Of a DNA stretch of 64,000 nucleotides, positions 7,524-15,578 are shown one piece after another (the first letter of the stretch is position 1; each line of letters begins with the position of its first letter). Under the pieces are notes generated by a model. The model did no database searches. It worked only from the letters and a program-made list of their open reading frames with translations, and was not told the origin of the DNA. Source of the DNA: Flavobacterium inviolabile (lineage in GTDB: Bacteria > Bacteroidota > Bacteroidia > Flavobacteriales > Flavobacteriaceae); assembly GCF_013389455.1 (NCBI RefSeq), contig NZ_CP058278.1:2728001-2792000 (forward strand), read 5' to 3'. Position numbers and translations under genes: made by a program.

Positions 7524-8084
7524 ATGAGTCAAAAAATATTGCTTACTTCGAAAGAAGTCAATATCATTCTGCATCGTTTGGCCTGTCAGTTAATCGAAAA
7601 ACACCTTGATTTTTCAAATACAATTCTTATTGGGATTCAGCCGAGAGGTAAATATTTAGCAGAACGAATCAAACAACTTTTAGAAGAAGAATACCACGTA
7701 AACCATGTTCCGCTGGGATTTTTGGACATTACCTTTTTCAGAGACGATTTCCGTAGAAATGAAAAACCGCTGGAAGCCAACAAGACCCAGATTGATTTTC
7801 TGGTAGAAGATAAAAAGGTCGTTTTTGTAGACGATGTTTTATTTACCGGACGCAGTATCCGTTCGGCTTTGACTGCTATTCAGTCTTTTGGCAGACCGTC
7901 AGAAATTGAACTACTGGTATTGATTGACCGTCGTTTTAGCCGTCATTTGCCAATACAGCCGGATTATCGCGGCCGCCAGGTAGATGTAATCAACAACGAA
8001 AAAGTAATCGTAAACTGGAAACAGAACGAAGGAGAAGATGAAGATGAAGTACTTTTAGTGTCTAAACCTGTAACTAACAACTAA
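7524..8084 (+). CDS. pyrR: PyrR: pyr regulator / uracil phosphoribosyltransferase
   Basis: This 186-residue type I phosphoribosyltransferase carries the PRPP-binding motif VVFVDDVLFTGRS (residues 99-111) and the upstream GIQPRGKYLAERI loop characteristic of PyrR. The C-terminus is extended by an acidic tail (EGEDEDEVLL). In Bacillus, PyrR binds pyr mRNA and also converts uracil to UMP. Here it lies 21 bases upstream of pyrB, the classic pairing. I found no PyrR-type anti-antiterminator or terminator in the 200 bases upstream, so RNA-level control here is unproven. Confidence 0.92.
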   Translation: MSQKILLTSKEVNIILHRLACQLIEKHLDFSNTILIGIQPRGKYLAERIKQLLEEEYHVNHVPLGFLDITFFRDDFRRNEKPLEANKTQIDFLVEDKKVVFVDDVLFTGRSIRSALTAIQSFGRPSEIELLVLIDRRFSRHLPIQPDYRGRQVDVINNEKVIVNWKQNEGEDEDEVLLVSKPVTNN

Positions 8085-8105
8085 CTAACCCGCAACAACA
8101 CAACA

Positions 8106-9032
8106 ATGAAAGAGTTAAGTGTCAATCATTTACTTGGAATAAAATACATCAACAAAAACGATATTGATTTAATCTTTGAAACGGCAGATCATTTTAAAGA
8201 AGTTATCAATCGTCCTATCAAAAAAGTACCGTCTTTACGGGATATAACCATTGCCAATATCTTTTTTGAAAACAGTACCCGTACCAAATTATCTTTTGAA
8301 TTAGCACAGAAAAGACTATCGGCAGATGTGATCAGTTTTTCTGCTGCACAGTCCTCGGTTAAAAAAGGAGAAACGCTAATTGATACCGTAAACAATATCT
8401 TATCGATGAAAGTGGATATGGTGGTGATGCGCCACAGCAATCCCGGTGCCGCCCATTTTTTATCCCAAAATGTAAAAGCGAGTATTGTGAATGCCGGCGA
8501 CGGTGCTCACGAGCATCCTACGCAGGCTTTACTGGACAGTTTTTCTATCCGGGAAAAATTGGGAGAAGTAGGCGGAAAGAAAGTGGTGATCGTAGGGGAT
8601 GTTCTGCATTCCCGTGTAGCCTTATCAAACATCTTTGCTTTGCAGATGCAGGGTGCAGAAGTTAAAGTATGCGGACCGAAAACCCTGATCCCGAAATATA
8701 TTGAAAGCCTTGGAGTAACCGTTGAACCAAACCTGCGTAAAGCATTAGAATGGTGTGATGTAGCAAATATGCTTCGGGTGCAAAACGAACGTATGGATGT
8801 GAACTATTTCCCATCTACAAGAGAATACGCACAGCAATATGGTGTTGACAAAGCCTTACTGGATTCGTTAAATAAAGAAATTATCATCATGCACCCGGGA
8901 CCAATTAACCGCGGGGTGGAAATTACATCGGATGTTGCCGATTCGCAGCAATCCGTAATTTTAAACCAGGTAGAAAACGGAGTTGCTATCCGAATGGCGG
9001 TTATCTATTTATTAGCCTCAAAAATCAAATAA
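8106..9032 (+). CDS. pyrB: aspartate carbamoyltransferase catalytic subunit
   Basis: This 308-residue protein catalyses carbamoyl phosphate plus aspartate to carbamoyl aspartate, the first committed step of pyrimidine synthesis. The carbamoyl-phosphate motif STRTKLSF is at residues 57-64, HPTQALLD lies near 139-146, and the aspartate-side loop MHPGPINRG is near 262-270. Length and motifs are those of an intact catalytic chain. No regulatory pyrI is present nearby. It is probably co-transcribed with pyrR and possibly with the small lipoprotein gene that starts 6 bases downstream. Confidence 0.96.
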   Translation: MKELSVNHLLGIKYINKNDIDLIFETADHFKEVINRPIKKVPSLRDITIANIFFENSTRTKLSFELAQKRLSADVISFSAAQSSVKKGETLIDTVNNILSMKVDMVVMRHSNPGAAHFLSQNVKASIVNAGDGAHEHPTQALLDSFSIREKLGEVGGKKVVIVGDVLHSRVALSNIFALQMQGAEVKVCGPKTLIPKYIESLGVTVEPNLRKALEWCDVANMLRVQNERMDVNYFPSTREYAQQYGVDKALLDSLNKEIIIMHPGPINRGVEITSDVADSQQSVILNQVENGVAIRMAVIYLLASKIK

Positions 9033-9038
9033 TACATA

Positions 9039-9464
9039 ATGAAAAAATGGCTGGTTTTACTTCTAATCCCTTTTCTGTTTTCAGGATGTACGCTGGCAGA
9101 ATTTTTCTGTATTAGAAATTATACCAACAAACCCATATTAATAATGTTTCCCCGGCATGTTTTCCATAACGGCTATGAAATATTAATAAAACACAGGCTC
9201 ATTGATGAAACGGAGATTAAAAGTGATTTGTTTTTAAAAGGTTTTATAACGCATAAGACTGACATTAAAAATAATAAGATTACTTTTATTATTCCGGAAA
9301 AGAGTACTGTTTACCTGGAAAGGTTTAAAAAAAGTTTTAAGCATATAACGATTAAACCGGCTGCAGCCAATAAAGACTATATTGTTAAAAATAAAAAACA
9401 GATTTACAAACCTAATATGATGAGTGCTGTATATTGCACAGATATAGAGGAGGTTAAAAACTAA
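9039..9464 (+). CDS. hypothetical lipoprotein
   Basis: This 141-residue protein begins with a lipoprotein signal peptide, MKKWLVLLLIPFLFSGC, with a lipobox ending at Cys17. The mature part is a basic, beta-strand-rich domain without a recognisable motif. It starts 6 bases after pyrB and is read in the same direction, so it is probably on the pyr transcript, but a link with pyrimidine synthesis is not implied. I do not recognise the family. Confidence 0.6.
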   Translation: MKKWLVLLLIPFLFSGCTLAEFFCIRNYTNKPILIMFPRHVFHNGYEILIKHRLIDETEIKSDLFLKGFITHKTDIKNNKITFIIPEKSTVYLERFKKSFKHITIKPAAANKDYIVKNKKQIYKPNMMSAVYCTDIEEVKN

Positions 9465-9486
9465 AGGAACTTATTTTGTTTTGATA

Positions 9487-9915
9487 ATGAATGAAGATAA
9501 TAAGAAAAAAATTGCTTTAGGCTTTATTTTAGGATTTGCAGTGATCTTTACGATAATCATTGGCGTAAAATACCTGATGAAGCCTTCTATCGATAATGAT
9601 CTGATATCCATGTCGCATGAAGTGAACCGGAAGTGTCCTATTTTTGTTGACAAAGAAACCCGTCTGGATAATGCCAATGTTTTACCCAATAAAGTCTTCC
9701 AGTATAATTACACCCTGGTCAACCTGGTTAAAGAACAGGTAGATGTAGACGAAGCACAGAAAGTTATTGCCCCTAATCTGATTAATAGTGTAAAAACCAG
9801 CCCTGATATGAAAAAATTCAGGGATAATAATGTGAAACTTATTTATGCTTACCGGGACAAAAACGGTAAATCCCTATTTAAAATATTCATCACTCCGGAA
9901 ATGTATAATGATTAA
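9487..9915 (+). CDS. hypothetical single-pass membrane protein
   Basis: Read from ATG 9487 (MNEDNKKKIALGF), this 142-residue protein has one N-terminal TM helix (about residues 9-28) after a short basic cytoplasmic start, then a soluble extracytoplasmic domain of about 110 residues with alternating charged and beta-prone segments (VNRKCPIFVDKETRLDNA, YRDKNGKSLFKIFIT). A TTG at 9481 would add two residues but is less likely than the ATG. The family is not recognised. It follows the lipoprotein gene by 22 bases. Confidence 0.6.
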   Translation: MNEDNKKKIALGFILGFAVIFTIIIGVKYLMKPSIDNDLISMSHEVNRKCPIFVDKETRLDNANVLPNKVFQYNYTLVNLVKEQVDVDEAQKVIAPNLINSVKTSPDMKKFRDNNVKLIYAYRDKNGKSLFKIFITPEMYND

Positions 9916-9986
9916 AACGCCCGGAGTTCATAAAAAATAGTAATTTAGCAGTTGTATTGATATAAAAGACTCATTTTTATAAGCAC

Positions 9987-10319
9987 ATGAAAGTAGACGA
10001 AAAAGGACATACTATAATTATTAAAGACACTGAAGGGGAAGTAAATACCTTTTTAGAAAAGGTGAGCAGCCAGCACAATAATTTTAAAGATTTTAACCTG
10101 GTTTTAGATGTAACACAGGATAAAAGTGTCGATTTAAAAGCGATCAAACTGTTTACACCTTTGTCTAAAATACATAAAAAAGGAAAGAAATCCTTTGTGA
10201 TCGTAGCGGAAAATATCGATTTCAATGATGTTCCGGCTTCGCTATTAGTGGTTCCTACACTTTTAGAAGCGCATGACATGATTGAAATGGAAGAGATAGA
10301 GCGCGATTTAGGATTTTAA
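9987..10319 (+). CDS. STAS-like small protein, partner of ribonuclease Z gene
   Basis: This 110-residue protein has an alternating beta-alpha pattern. KDFNLVLDVTQDKSVDLKAI and KKSFVIVAENIDFNDVPASL resemble the core strands and helices of STAS (anti-sigma antagonist-like) domains. In flavobacteria this gene commonly sits just upstream of rnz and is sometimes itself labelled 'ribonuclease Z', although it has no metal-binding histidines and cannot be the nuclease. Here it ends 14 bases before rnz. A role in regulating or accompanying tRNA processing is inference from position only. Confidence 0.65.
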   Translation: MKVDEKGHTIIIKDTEGEVNTFLEKVSSQHNNFKDFNLVLDVTQDKSVDLKAIKLFTPLSKIHKKGKKSFVIVAENIDFNDVPASLLVVPTLLEAHDMIEMEEIERDLGF

Positions 10320-10333
10320 CCGCAAAACTGCCG

Positions 10334-11239
10334 ATGAAACTGACCATATTGGGCTGTTATGCCGCAACACCACGAACAATTACCAATCCGACAGCACAGG
10401 TTCTGGAAATTAAAAACCGGATGTTTCTGATTGACTGCGGTGAAGGAACACAGGTACAGCTTCGGAAAAATAAAATAAAATTCTCCCGTATCGAGCACAT
10501 CTTTATTTCCCATTTGCATGGCGACCATTTCTATGGTCTGGTGGGACTGATTTCCACCTTTATGCTGTTAAACAGGGTGAGCGATTTACATGTTTACGGA
10601 CCAAAAGGAATCAAGGAAGTTATTTTACTACAATTGCGGCTTTCCGGCTCTTTTACAGGCTATAACCTGTATTTCCATGAATTGGAAAGTACCGAGAGTG
10701 AAGTTATTTATGAAGACGAAAAAGTTATTGTGAAAACAATTCCTTTAAAGCATAGGGTTTATACCAATGGCTTTTTGTTTCAGGAAAAAAACAAAGAACG
10801 CAAACTCGATATCAATACCATATTAAACTACAATATTGAACAGTGCTATTACCAGAAGATCAAAAACGGTGGTGATATCACTTTAGATGACGGCACGGTG
10901 ATCCCTAATGCCCAACTTACATTTGACCCGGAACCGGAAAAAAGCTATGCGTTTTGCTCCGATACTGTTTATGATGAAACCATAGTGCCTTATCTTAAAA
11001 ACGTAAGTGTCCTATACCACGAAAGTACCTTCCTGGAAACGGAAGCACATCTGGCAGGAAAAACCATGCATACCACGGCAAAACAGGCAGCAGCGATAGC
11101 AAAGCTTGCCAATGCCGGTCAGCTGGTTATGGGACATTATTCCACGCGGTATGAAAGCATAGCGCATTTTAAAGATGAAGCACAAACTATATTTCCGCAT
11201 ATTTTATTGGCAGACGATGGTAAGTCGTTTGAATTCTAA
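10334..11239 (+). CDS. rnz: ribonuclease Z
   Basis: This 301-residue metallo-beta-lactamase-fold endonuclease cleaves the 3' trailer from precursor tRNAs. The zinc motif HLHGDH is at residues 60-65. Further ligands are expected in VLYHESTFLETEAH and GHYSTRY near the C-terminus, and both segments are present. The length is normal for the short bacterial RNase Z (ElaC) class. It is translated just after the STAS-like gene, 14 bases apart. Confidence 0.94.
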   Translation: MKLTILGCYAATPRTITNPTAQVLEIKNRMFLIDCGEGTQVQLRKNKIKFSRIEHIFISHLHGDHFYGLVGLISTFMLLNRVSDLHVYGPKGIKEVILLQLRLSGSFTGYNLYFHELESTESEVIYEDEKVIVKTIPLKHRVYTNGFLFQEKNKERKLDINTILNYNIEQCYYQKIKNGGDITLDDGTVIPNAQLTFDPEPEKSYAFCSDTVYDETIVPYLKNVSVLYHESTFLETEAHLAGKTMHTTAKQAAAIAKLANAGQLVMGHYSTRYESIAHFKDEAQTIFPHILLADDGKSFEF

Positions 11240-11331
11240 TGGTTAACTATCCTTATAAAACAAGGATTTTTCCGTTCGAAAAAGCCAAAAACGCAGTAAA
11301 TTAGTGCTCTGAAATTTTTTACTTTAAAGTC

Positions 11332-11976
11332 ATGAGTGATTTAAGCAACTATAGAAAATCCTACGAAAAGAAAGCCTTAGTGGAAACGGATATACCGGAA
11401 GATCCGATTAACCTGTTCCAGAAGTGGTTTTATGAAGTAGAAGAGTTTGGTGGTATTGAAGAAGTAAATGCCATGACGGTTGCGACTATCGGTTTGGACG
11501 GATTTCCAAAATCGAGAGTCGTTTTATTAAAAAAATTCAACGAAGAAGGCTTTATTTTCTTCACCAATTATAATTCCGAAAAAGGGAAAGCCATTTCCCA
11601 TAATCCGCATATCTGTCTGTCTTTCTTTTGGCCCACAGCCGAGCGCCAGGTAATCATTAAGGGCATAGCCGAAAAAACATCGGAGCTGGTTTCCGATGGT
11701 TATTTTGACAGCCGTCCGGACGGAAGTAAACTGGGTGCCATTGTTTCGGCCCAAAGTGACGTAATTCCATCACGGGAATATCTGGAAGAAAATCTTAAAA
11801 AACTGGAACAGGAATATGAAGGAAAAGAAATTCCGCGGCCACAACATTGGGGCGGTTTCCTGGTTCGTCCGGTAGAAGTGGAATTCTGGCAGGGAAGACC
11901 CAACCGCCTGCACGACCGCATACGCTATAAATTGCAGGAAGATTACTACTGGAAAATAGAACGACTTTCGTCGTAA
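11332..11976 (+). CDS. pdxH: pyridoxamine/pyridoxine 5'-phosphate oxidase
   Basis: This 214-residue FMN-dependent enzyme oxidises PNP or PMP to pyridoxal 5'-phosphate. Typical segments are visible: DPINLFQKWFYE near the start, VVLLKKFNEEGFIFFTNY for FMN binding, SFFWPTAERQVIIKG, and the C-terminal EFWQGRPNRLHDRIRY, which binds substrate and is diagnostic. Length and order are normal. It stands alone after rnz with its own 90-base leader; TACTTTAA before the start resembles a weak -7 element. Confidence 0.96.
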   Translation: MSDLSNYRKSYEKKALVETDIPEDPINLFQKWFYEVEEFGGIEEVNAMTVATIGLDGFPKSRVVLLKKFNEEGFIFFTNYNSEKGKAISHNPHICLSFFWPTAERQVIIKGIAEKTSELVSDGYFDSRPDGSKLGAIVSAQSDVIPSREYLEENLKKLEQEYEGKEIPRPQHWGGFLVRPVEVEFWQGRPNRLHDRIRYKLQEDYYWKIERLSS

Positions 11977-12028
11977 AGCCCATTTTAAGGTTTAAGTGTT
12001 AAAATTTAAGGTATTTTATCGATTTTTT

Positions 12029-12058
12029 TTGCAGGTAATCGATATTAGGATACTTTTG
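12029..12058 (+). promoter_or_regulatory. Bacteroidota-type promoter for the CAP lipoprotein
   Basis: TTG (12029-12031), a 19-base spacer and TACTTTTG (12051-12058) match the TTG-N(17-23)-TAnnTTTG promoter of Bacteroidota exactly. The predicted transcript starts near 12065, leaving a leader of about 60 bases before the ATG at 12125. Confidence 0.65.
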
Positions 12059-12124
12059 TACCTGTTATTTGCTGTTATATAGACAGTTATAACATGCCCC
12101 AATATTACATACTTAAACTAATAA

Positions 12125-12619
12125 ATGTATATGAAGCTATTTCGTTGCACATTACTTGTGTGCTTTTTTATGATGTTGATTTCCTGTTCAACGGATAGTG
12201 CTAATGAGACGATCGACACGCCTAAAGTTGTAAATGATTTTACCTATAATCAGGAAGAACTTCAGATTGAACAAAAATTAAACAGTTACAGAGCCAGTAA
12301 AGGACTGGCACCTTTGAGCAGAATCAATCATATATCGCATGTTTCGGAAGGACATGACAATTATATGATTTCGACTAAAACAGTTGACCATTCGTATTTT
12401 GAAGAAAGAGAGCAGAACTTAAAAGCCACATTAGGAGCGAAAAGAGTAGGCGAGAACATTGCTTACGGTTACAGCACTATTGATGCCACTTTTAACGCCT
12501 GGCTAAACAGTGATCTTCATAAAATGAATATCGAAGGGGATTATACCAATTTTGGTGTTGCCGTGCGAAAAGATGCAAACGGCGATATGTATATCACCAA
12601 TATGTTTATTAAAAAATAA
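12125..12619 (+). CDS. CAP-domain (SCP/PR1-like) lipoprotein
   Basis: This 164-residue protein has a lipoprotein signal peptide with lipobox LISC (Cys21). The mature protein is a CAP domain: LNSYRASKGLAPLS at the first helix, a HSYFEERE segment with the conserved His, GENIAYGY, and the C-terminal strand NFGVAVRKDANGDMYITNMF. Bacterial CAP proteins are extracytoplasmic and of mostly unknown function. A second ATG at 12131 is an equally good start. It is monocistronic, between its own promoter and a strong terminator. Confidence 0.85.
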   Translation: MYMKLFRCTLLVCFFMMLISCSTDSANETIDTPKVVNDFTYNQEELQIEQKLNSYRASKGLAPLSRINHISHVSEGHDNYMISTKTVDHSYFEEREQNLKATLGAKRVGENIAYGYSTIDATFNAWLNSDLHKMNIEGDYTNFGVAVRKDANGDMYITNMFIKK

Positions 12620-12640
12620 CCAACCAGGAGTATACAATAC

Positions 12641-12669
12641 AAAAGCATCCTTTTTGAAGGGATGCTTTT
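12641..12669. terminator. bidirectional terminator
   Basis: AAAAGCATCC (12641-12650) pairs with GGATGCTTTT (12660-12669), giving A- and T-runs on both sides. It separates the convergent CAP lipoprotein gene and the OmpA-family gene. Confidence 0.85.
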
Positions 12670-12690
12670 GCTGTTAATAGGGGGGCTTTA

Positions 12691-14613
12691 TTACATTTTT
12701 ATAACAATAAATTCACTGCGTCTGTTTTTCTGATGTTCGGCTTCCGAGCAGGGAACACCATCCGAACAACCGTTAACCAATCGGGTTTCGCCATAACCTT
12801 TAGCCGTTAAGCGGTTTCTTTCGATACCATTTTTAACCATATACTCTAAAGTCGATTTGGCTCTTCGGTCGGACAAACGTTCGTTGTACTGGTGTGTCTG
12901 ACGGCTGTCTGTATGGGAACGGATATCCACGACCATCGTTGGATGTTCTTTCATCACAGCAATTACTTTTTGTAAATCTACAGCGGCATCCGGACGGATA
13001 TTCCATTTGTCCAGGTCAAAATAAATGATTTCGATATCCAGTACTTTTGCCAGATCGGTTCCCACTTCAATCGGGATAACGCGTTTTTCAAGGGCAATAT
13101 CCACAACTGTTTCCCCGGATTTGGCCGGTATGGTTACATTTACTTCTTTGGTTTCATAATCGGTATTTTCAGCCCTTACATAATATCTCTTATCACAATC
13201 GATGGTTTCAAAAGTATAATGTCCGTTGCTATCGGTCATCCGGCTGCCCATTTCCTTCATATTGGAATCAAACAGGGTGACTTTGGCATTCAAGAGCGGT
13301 AAACCGCTTTCTTTATCGGTAATTGTACCTTTTAGGATCTGGTCGCATCGCAGTTCCCGGAATTTATAAATATCATCCGATCCCATTCCGCCTTCACGGT
13401 TCGAGCTGAAATATCCCATTTGTGCCCGGGTATCCACGATATAAGCAAAATCATCTTTAGGACTGTTCACGGGACTTCCCAGATTTTCCGGAGCAGAAAA
13501 ACTGCCGTCAGCATTCATTTTCGATTTGAAAACATCCAGTCCGCCAATGCCCAAATGACCGTCGGAGGCAAAGTACAGCTCATTTTTCAGCGATACAAAC
13601 GGAAAGGATTCCCTGCCGGTAGTATTGATTGCTTTACCGAGGTTTTCCGGTTTACCATAGGTTCCGTTGCTATTGATGGCTACTTTATAAATATCTGAAG
13701 CACCGGATGTTCCCGGCATGTCTGATGAAAAATAAAGTGTTTTTTCATCCGGGCTTAACGCCGGATGCGCCACACTGTAATTGTTGTTGTTAAACGGCAA
13801 TTCTTTAATATCGTCCCATTTTCCGTTCACTAAAGATGCTTTATAGATTTTCAGCTTGATAATGCGGTCGCTGCTTTTTCCTTTTTTACCATCGTTATAA
13901 TTGTTACGGGTAAAATACATCGTGTTTCCATCTTTGGTAAATACCGGAGTCGATTCATGAAAACGGGTATCTATCGAGCTTGAAAATTTTACGGCAGGAT
14001 CCAAAAAACCTTCTCCTGCAATCCTGGCCGTATAGAGTTTTGTAAAATACTGGTTGGTCCATTTGTGTTTTCTTTGAAACACGCCGCCGGTATCGCGGGC
14101 AGAAGCAAATACCACATCTTCTCCGTAGAAAGCAGATCCGTAATCGGAATATTTCGAATTTGTACCGGAATTTTCAACCTGGTAGCGTCCGGAATCTTTG
14201 GATAACCGCTGGATATAATCGGGATTAGCCAGCAGCTCCTTACCGATAGGATCATTTGTTTTCTGGGAAAACGTTTGCAGCATCTTATCGGCTTCATCAT
14301 ATTTCCCTACAGATTTCAGTGCCTGGGAATATCGGAAATAATATTCCGGATCCACAGCCTGGTTAAGGGCAAAAAGTTCCCGGTACCATTTTTCAGCTTT
14401 ATCCAGTTCTCCGTTGAAATAATAGGCATTTCCAAGTTTTTCAAACAGATTAACGGATTTATATCCTTTATCGGCTACTTTTTCATAAACGGCAATAGCA
14501 TCAATATAGGCATATTTGTCATATTTCTTATTGGCATTATTGAGCCTCGAATTCTGAGCAAATCCTGAGAGCATACCAATAAAAGTAAATAGAAGTATAG
14601 TTTTGATTTTCAT
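12691..14613 (-). CDS. OmpA-family outer-membrane protein with TPR and PD40 repeats
   Basis: This 640-residue protein is exported by an N-terminal signal peptide (MKIKTILLFTFIGMLSGFAQ). The order is TPR-like helices (about 25-110), WD40-like PD40 beta-propeller repeats (about 170-410, with repeats of the type HPALSPDEKTLYFSSD), a carboxypeptidase-regulatory-like beta-sandwich (about 425-510), and a C-terminal OmpA peptidoglycan-binding domain (about 520-640; SHTDSRQTHQYNERLSDRRA). This is the PorE-like layout, thought to anchor T9SS components to peptidoglycan. It is the last gene of the surface operon and follows PorP/SprF by 12 bases, so it probably supports secretion or anchoring of the giant protein. 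Confidence 0.9.
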   Translation of the reverse strand: MKIKTILLFTFIGMLSGFAQNSRLNNANKKYDKYAYIDAIAVYEKVADKGYKSVNLFEKLGNAYYFNGELDKAEKWYRELFALNQAVDPEYYFRYSQALKSVGKYDEADKMLQTFSQKTNDPIGKELLANPDYIQRLSKDSGRYQVENSGTNSKYSDYGSAFYGEDVVFASARDTGGVFQRKHKWTNQYFTKLYTARIAGEGFLDPAVKFSSSIDTRFHESTPVFTKDGNTMYFTRNNYNDGKKGKSSDRIIKLKIYKASLVNGKWDDIKELPFNNNNYSVAHPALSPDEKTLYFSSDMPGTSGASDIYKVAINSNGTYGKPENLGKAINTTGRESFPFVSLKNELYFASDGHLGIGGLDVFKSKMNADGSFSAPENLGSPVNSPKDDFAYIVDTRAQMGYFSSNREGGMGSDDIYKFRELRCDQILKGTITDKESGLPLLNAKVTLFDSNMKEMGSRMTDSNGHYTFETIDCDKRYYVRAENTDYETKEVNVTIPAKSGETVVDIALEKRVIPIEVGTDLAKVLDIEIIYFDLDKWNIRPDAAVDLQKVIAVMKEHPTMVVDIRSHTDSRQTHQYNERLSDRRAKSTLEYMVKNGIERNRLTAKGYGETRLVNGCSDGVPCSEAEHQKNRRSEFIVIKM

Positions 14614-14625
14614 GACGTCAGGGTT

Positions 14626-15543
14626 TTAAAAGAATCGGGGTGTTAACACTCTGTTGTAGTTGTTCAAAAATTCAAATCGCAGGAATATTTCATGGGAACC
14701 GGAGTTGTAATTTGCCAGGCGGGTTGTTTCCGCATCATAGGCATAACCGATAAACCAGGAATCTGTGATTTGAAATCCAGCCAAAGCACTCACAGCGGCA
14801 TCCCATCTGTAGGCTACGCCAAGAGTTAACTTATCAGAGATCAGGAAGTTTCCGGAAACGTCCACTTGTAATGGTGCTCCTTCAACAGCTTTTACCAATA
14901 AAGCAGGTTTGAATTTTAATTCCGTGCTAAAGTCAAATACGTGACCGGCAATGAAATAATAATGCAGACGCTCTTTGGTTACAGAAACCGAATTGTCTTT
15001 ATAATGTTTGGTTTCCAGAAAGTTCGGAACAGACAAACCGAAATAAGTATTGTCAGAGTGAACGTATATCCCGGTTCCTACATTCGGACTAAAGTCCATA
15101 TTCAGGTTCTGGAACTGCGGATCACCCTGGTGCTGAATGTTCAGTTTGTTAACATCGATGCTAAACAGGTTTGCTGTTGCTTTTACGCCAAAGGAAATTT
15201 TATAATCCCCGGAAGTCTGGATAGTATAAGATACATCAAGAGAAATATTGTTTTCTGTGGAAGGACCGATTTTATCGTTTAAAAAGGAAAGACCAAGTCC
15301 TACATTAGAATTGTTGATAGGTGTATTGATGGAGGCCGCACCGGTGGTGGGCGCTCCATCTAATCCTACCCATTGTCTTCTGTACATCCCATAAACGCTC
15401 ATTACACCACGGGAACCGGCATAACCAGGATTTATGTTAATGGTATTGTACATATACTGAGTATATTGAGAGTCTTGTTGTGAATAACCTGTCACACTGA
15501 TCAATATAAAAACGAATATTATAATTTGTGTTTTCATGTACAC
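14626..15543 (-). CDS. PorP/SprF-family type IX secretion membrane protein
   Basis: This 305-residue outer-membrane beta-barrel protein has a signal peptide (IIIFVFILISVTGYSQ) followed by the family's opening QDSQYTQYMYNTININPGYAGSRG, which is diagnostic for PorP/SprF. Family members act with one cognate T9SS cargo that carries a type B C-terminal domain; in Flavobacterium johnsoniae SprF is needed for surface delivery of SprB. The gene lies directly downstream of the 2792-residue type B cargo gene, so that protein is its likely client. The start is ATG 15541-15543 or the in-frame ATG two codons later. Confidence 0.93.
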   Translation of the reverse strand: MYMKTQIIIFVFILISVTGYSQQDSQYTQYMYNTININPGYAGSRGVMSVYGMYRRQWVGLDGAPTTGAASINTPINNSNVGLGLSFLNDKIGPSTENNISLDVSYTIQTSGDYKISFGVKATANLFSIDVNKLNIQHQGDPQFQNLNMDFSPNVGTGIYVHSDNTYFGLSVPNFLETKHYKDNSVSVTKERLHYYFIAGHVFDFSTELKFKPALLVKAVEGAPLQVDVSGNFLISDKLTLGVAYRWDAAVSALAGFQITDSWFIGYAYDAETTRLANYNSGSHEIFLRFEFLNNYNRVLTPRFF

Positions 15544-15578
15544 CGTAATTTAAATTGAACTAAAAAATTGATACGGAA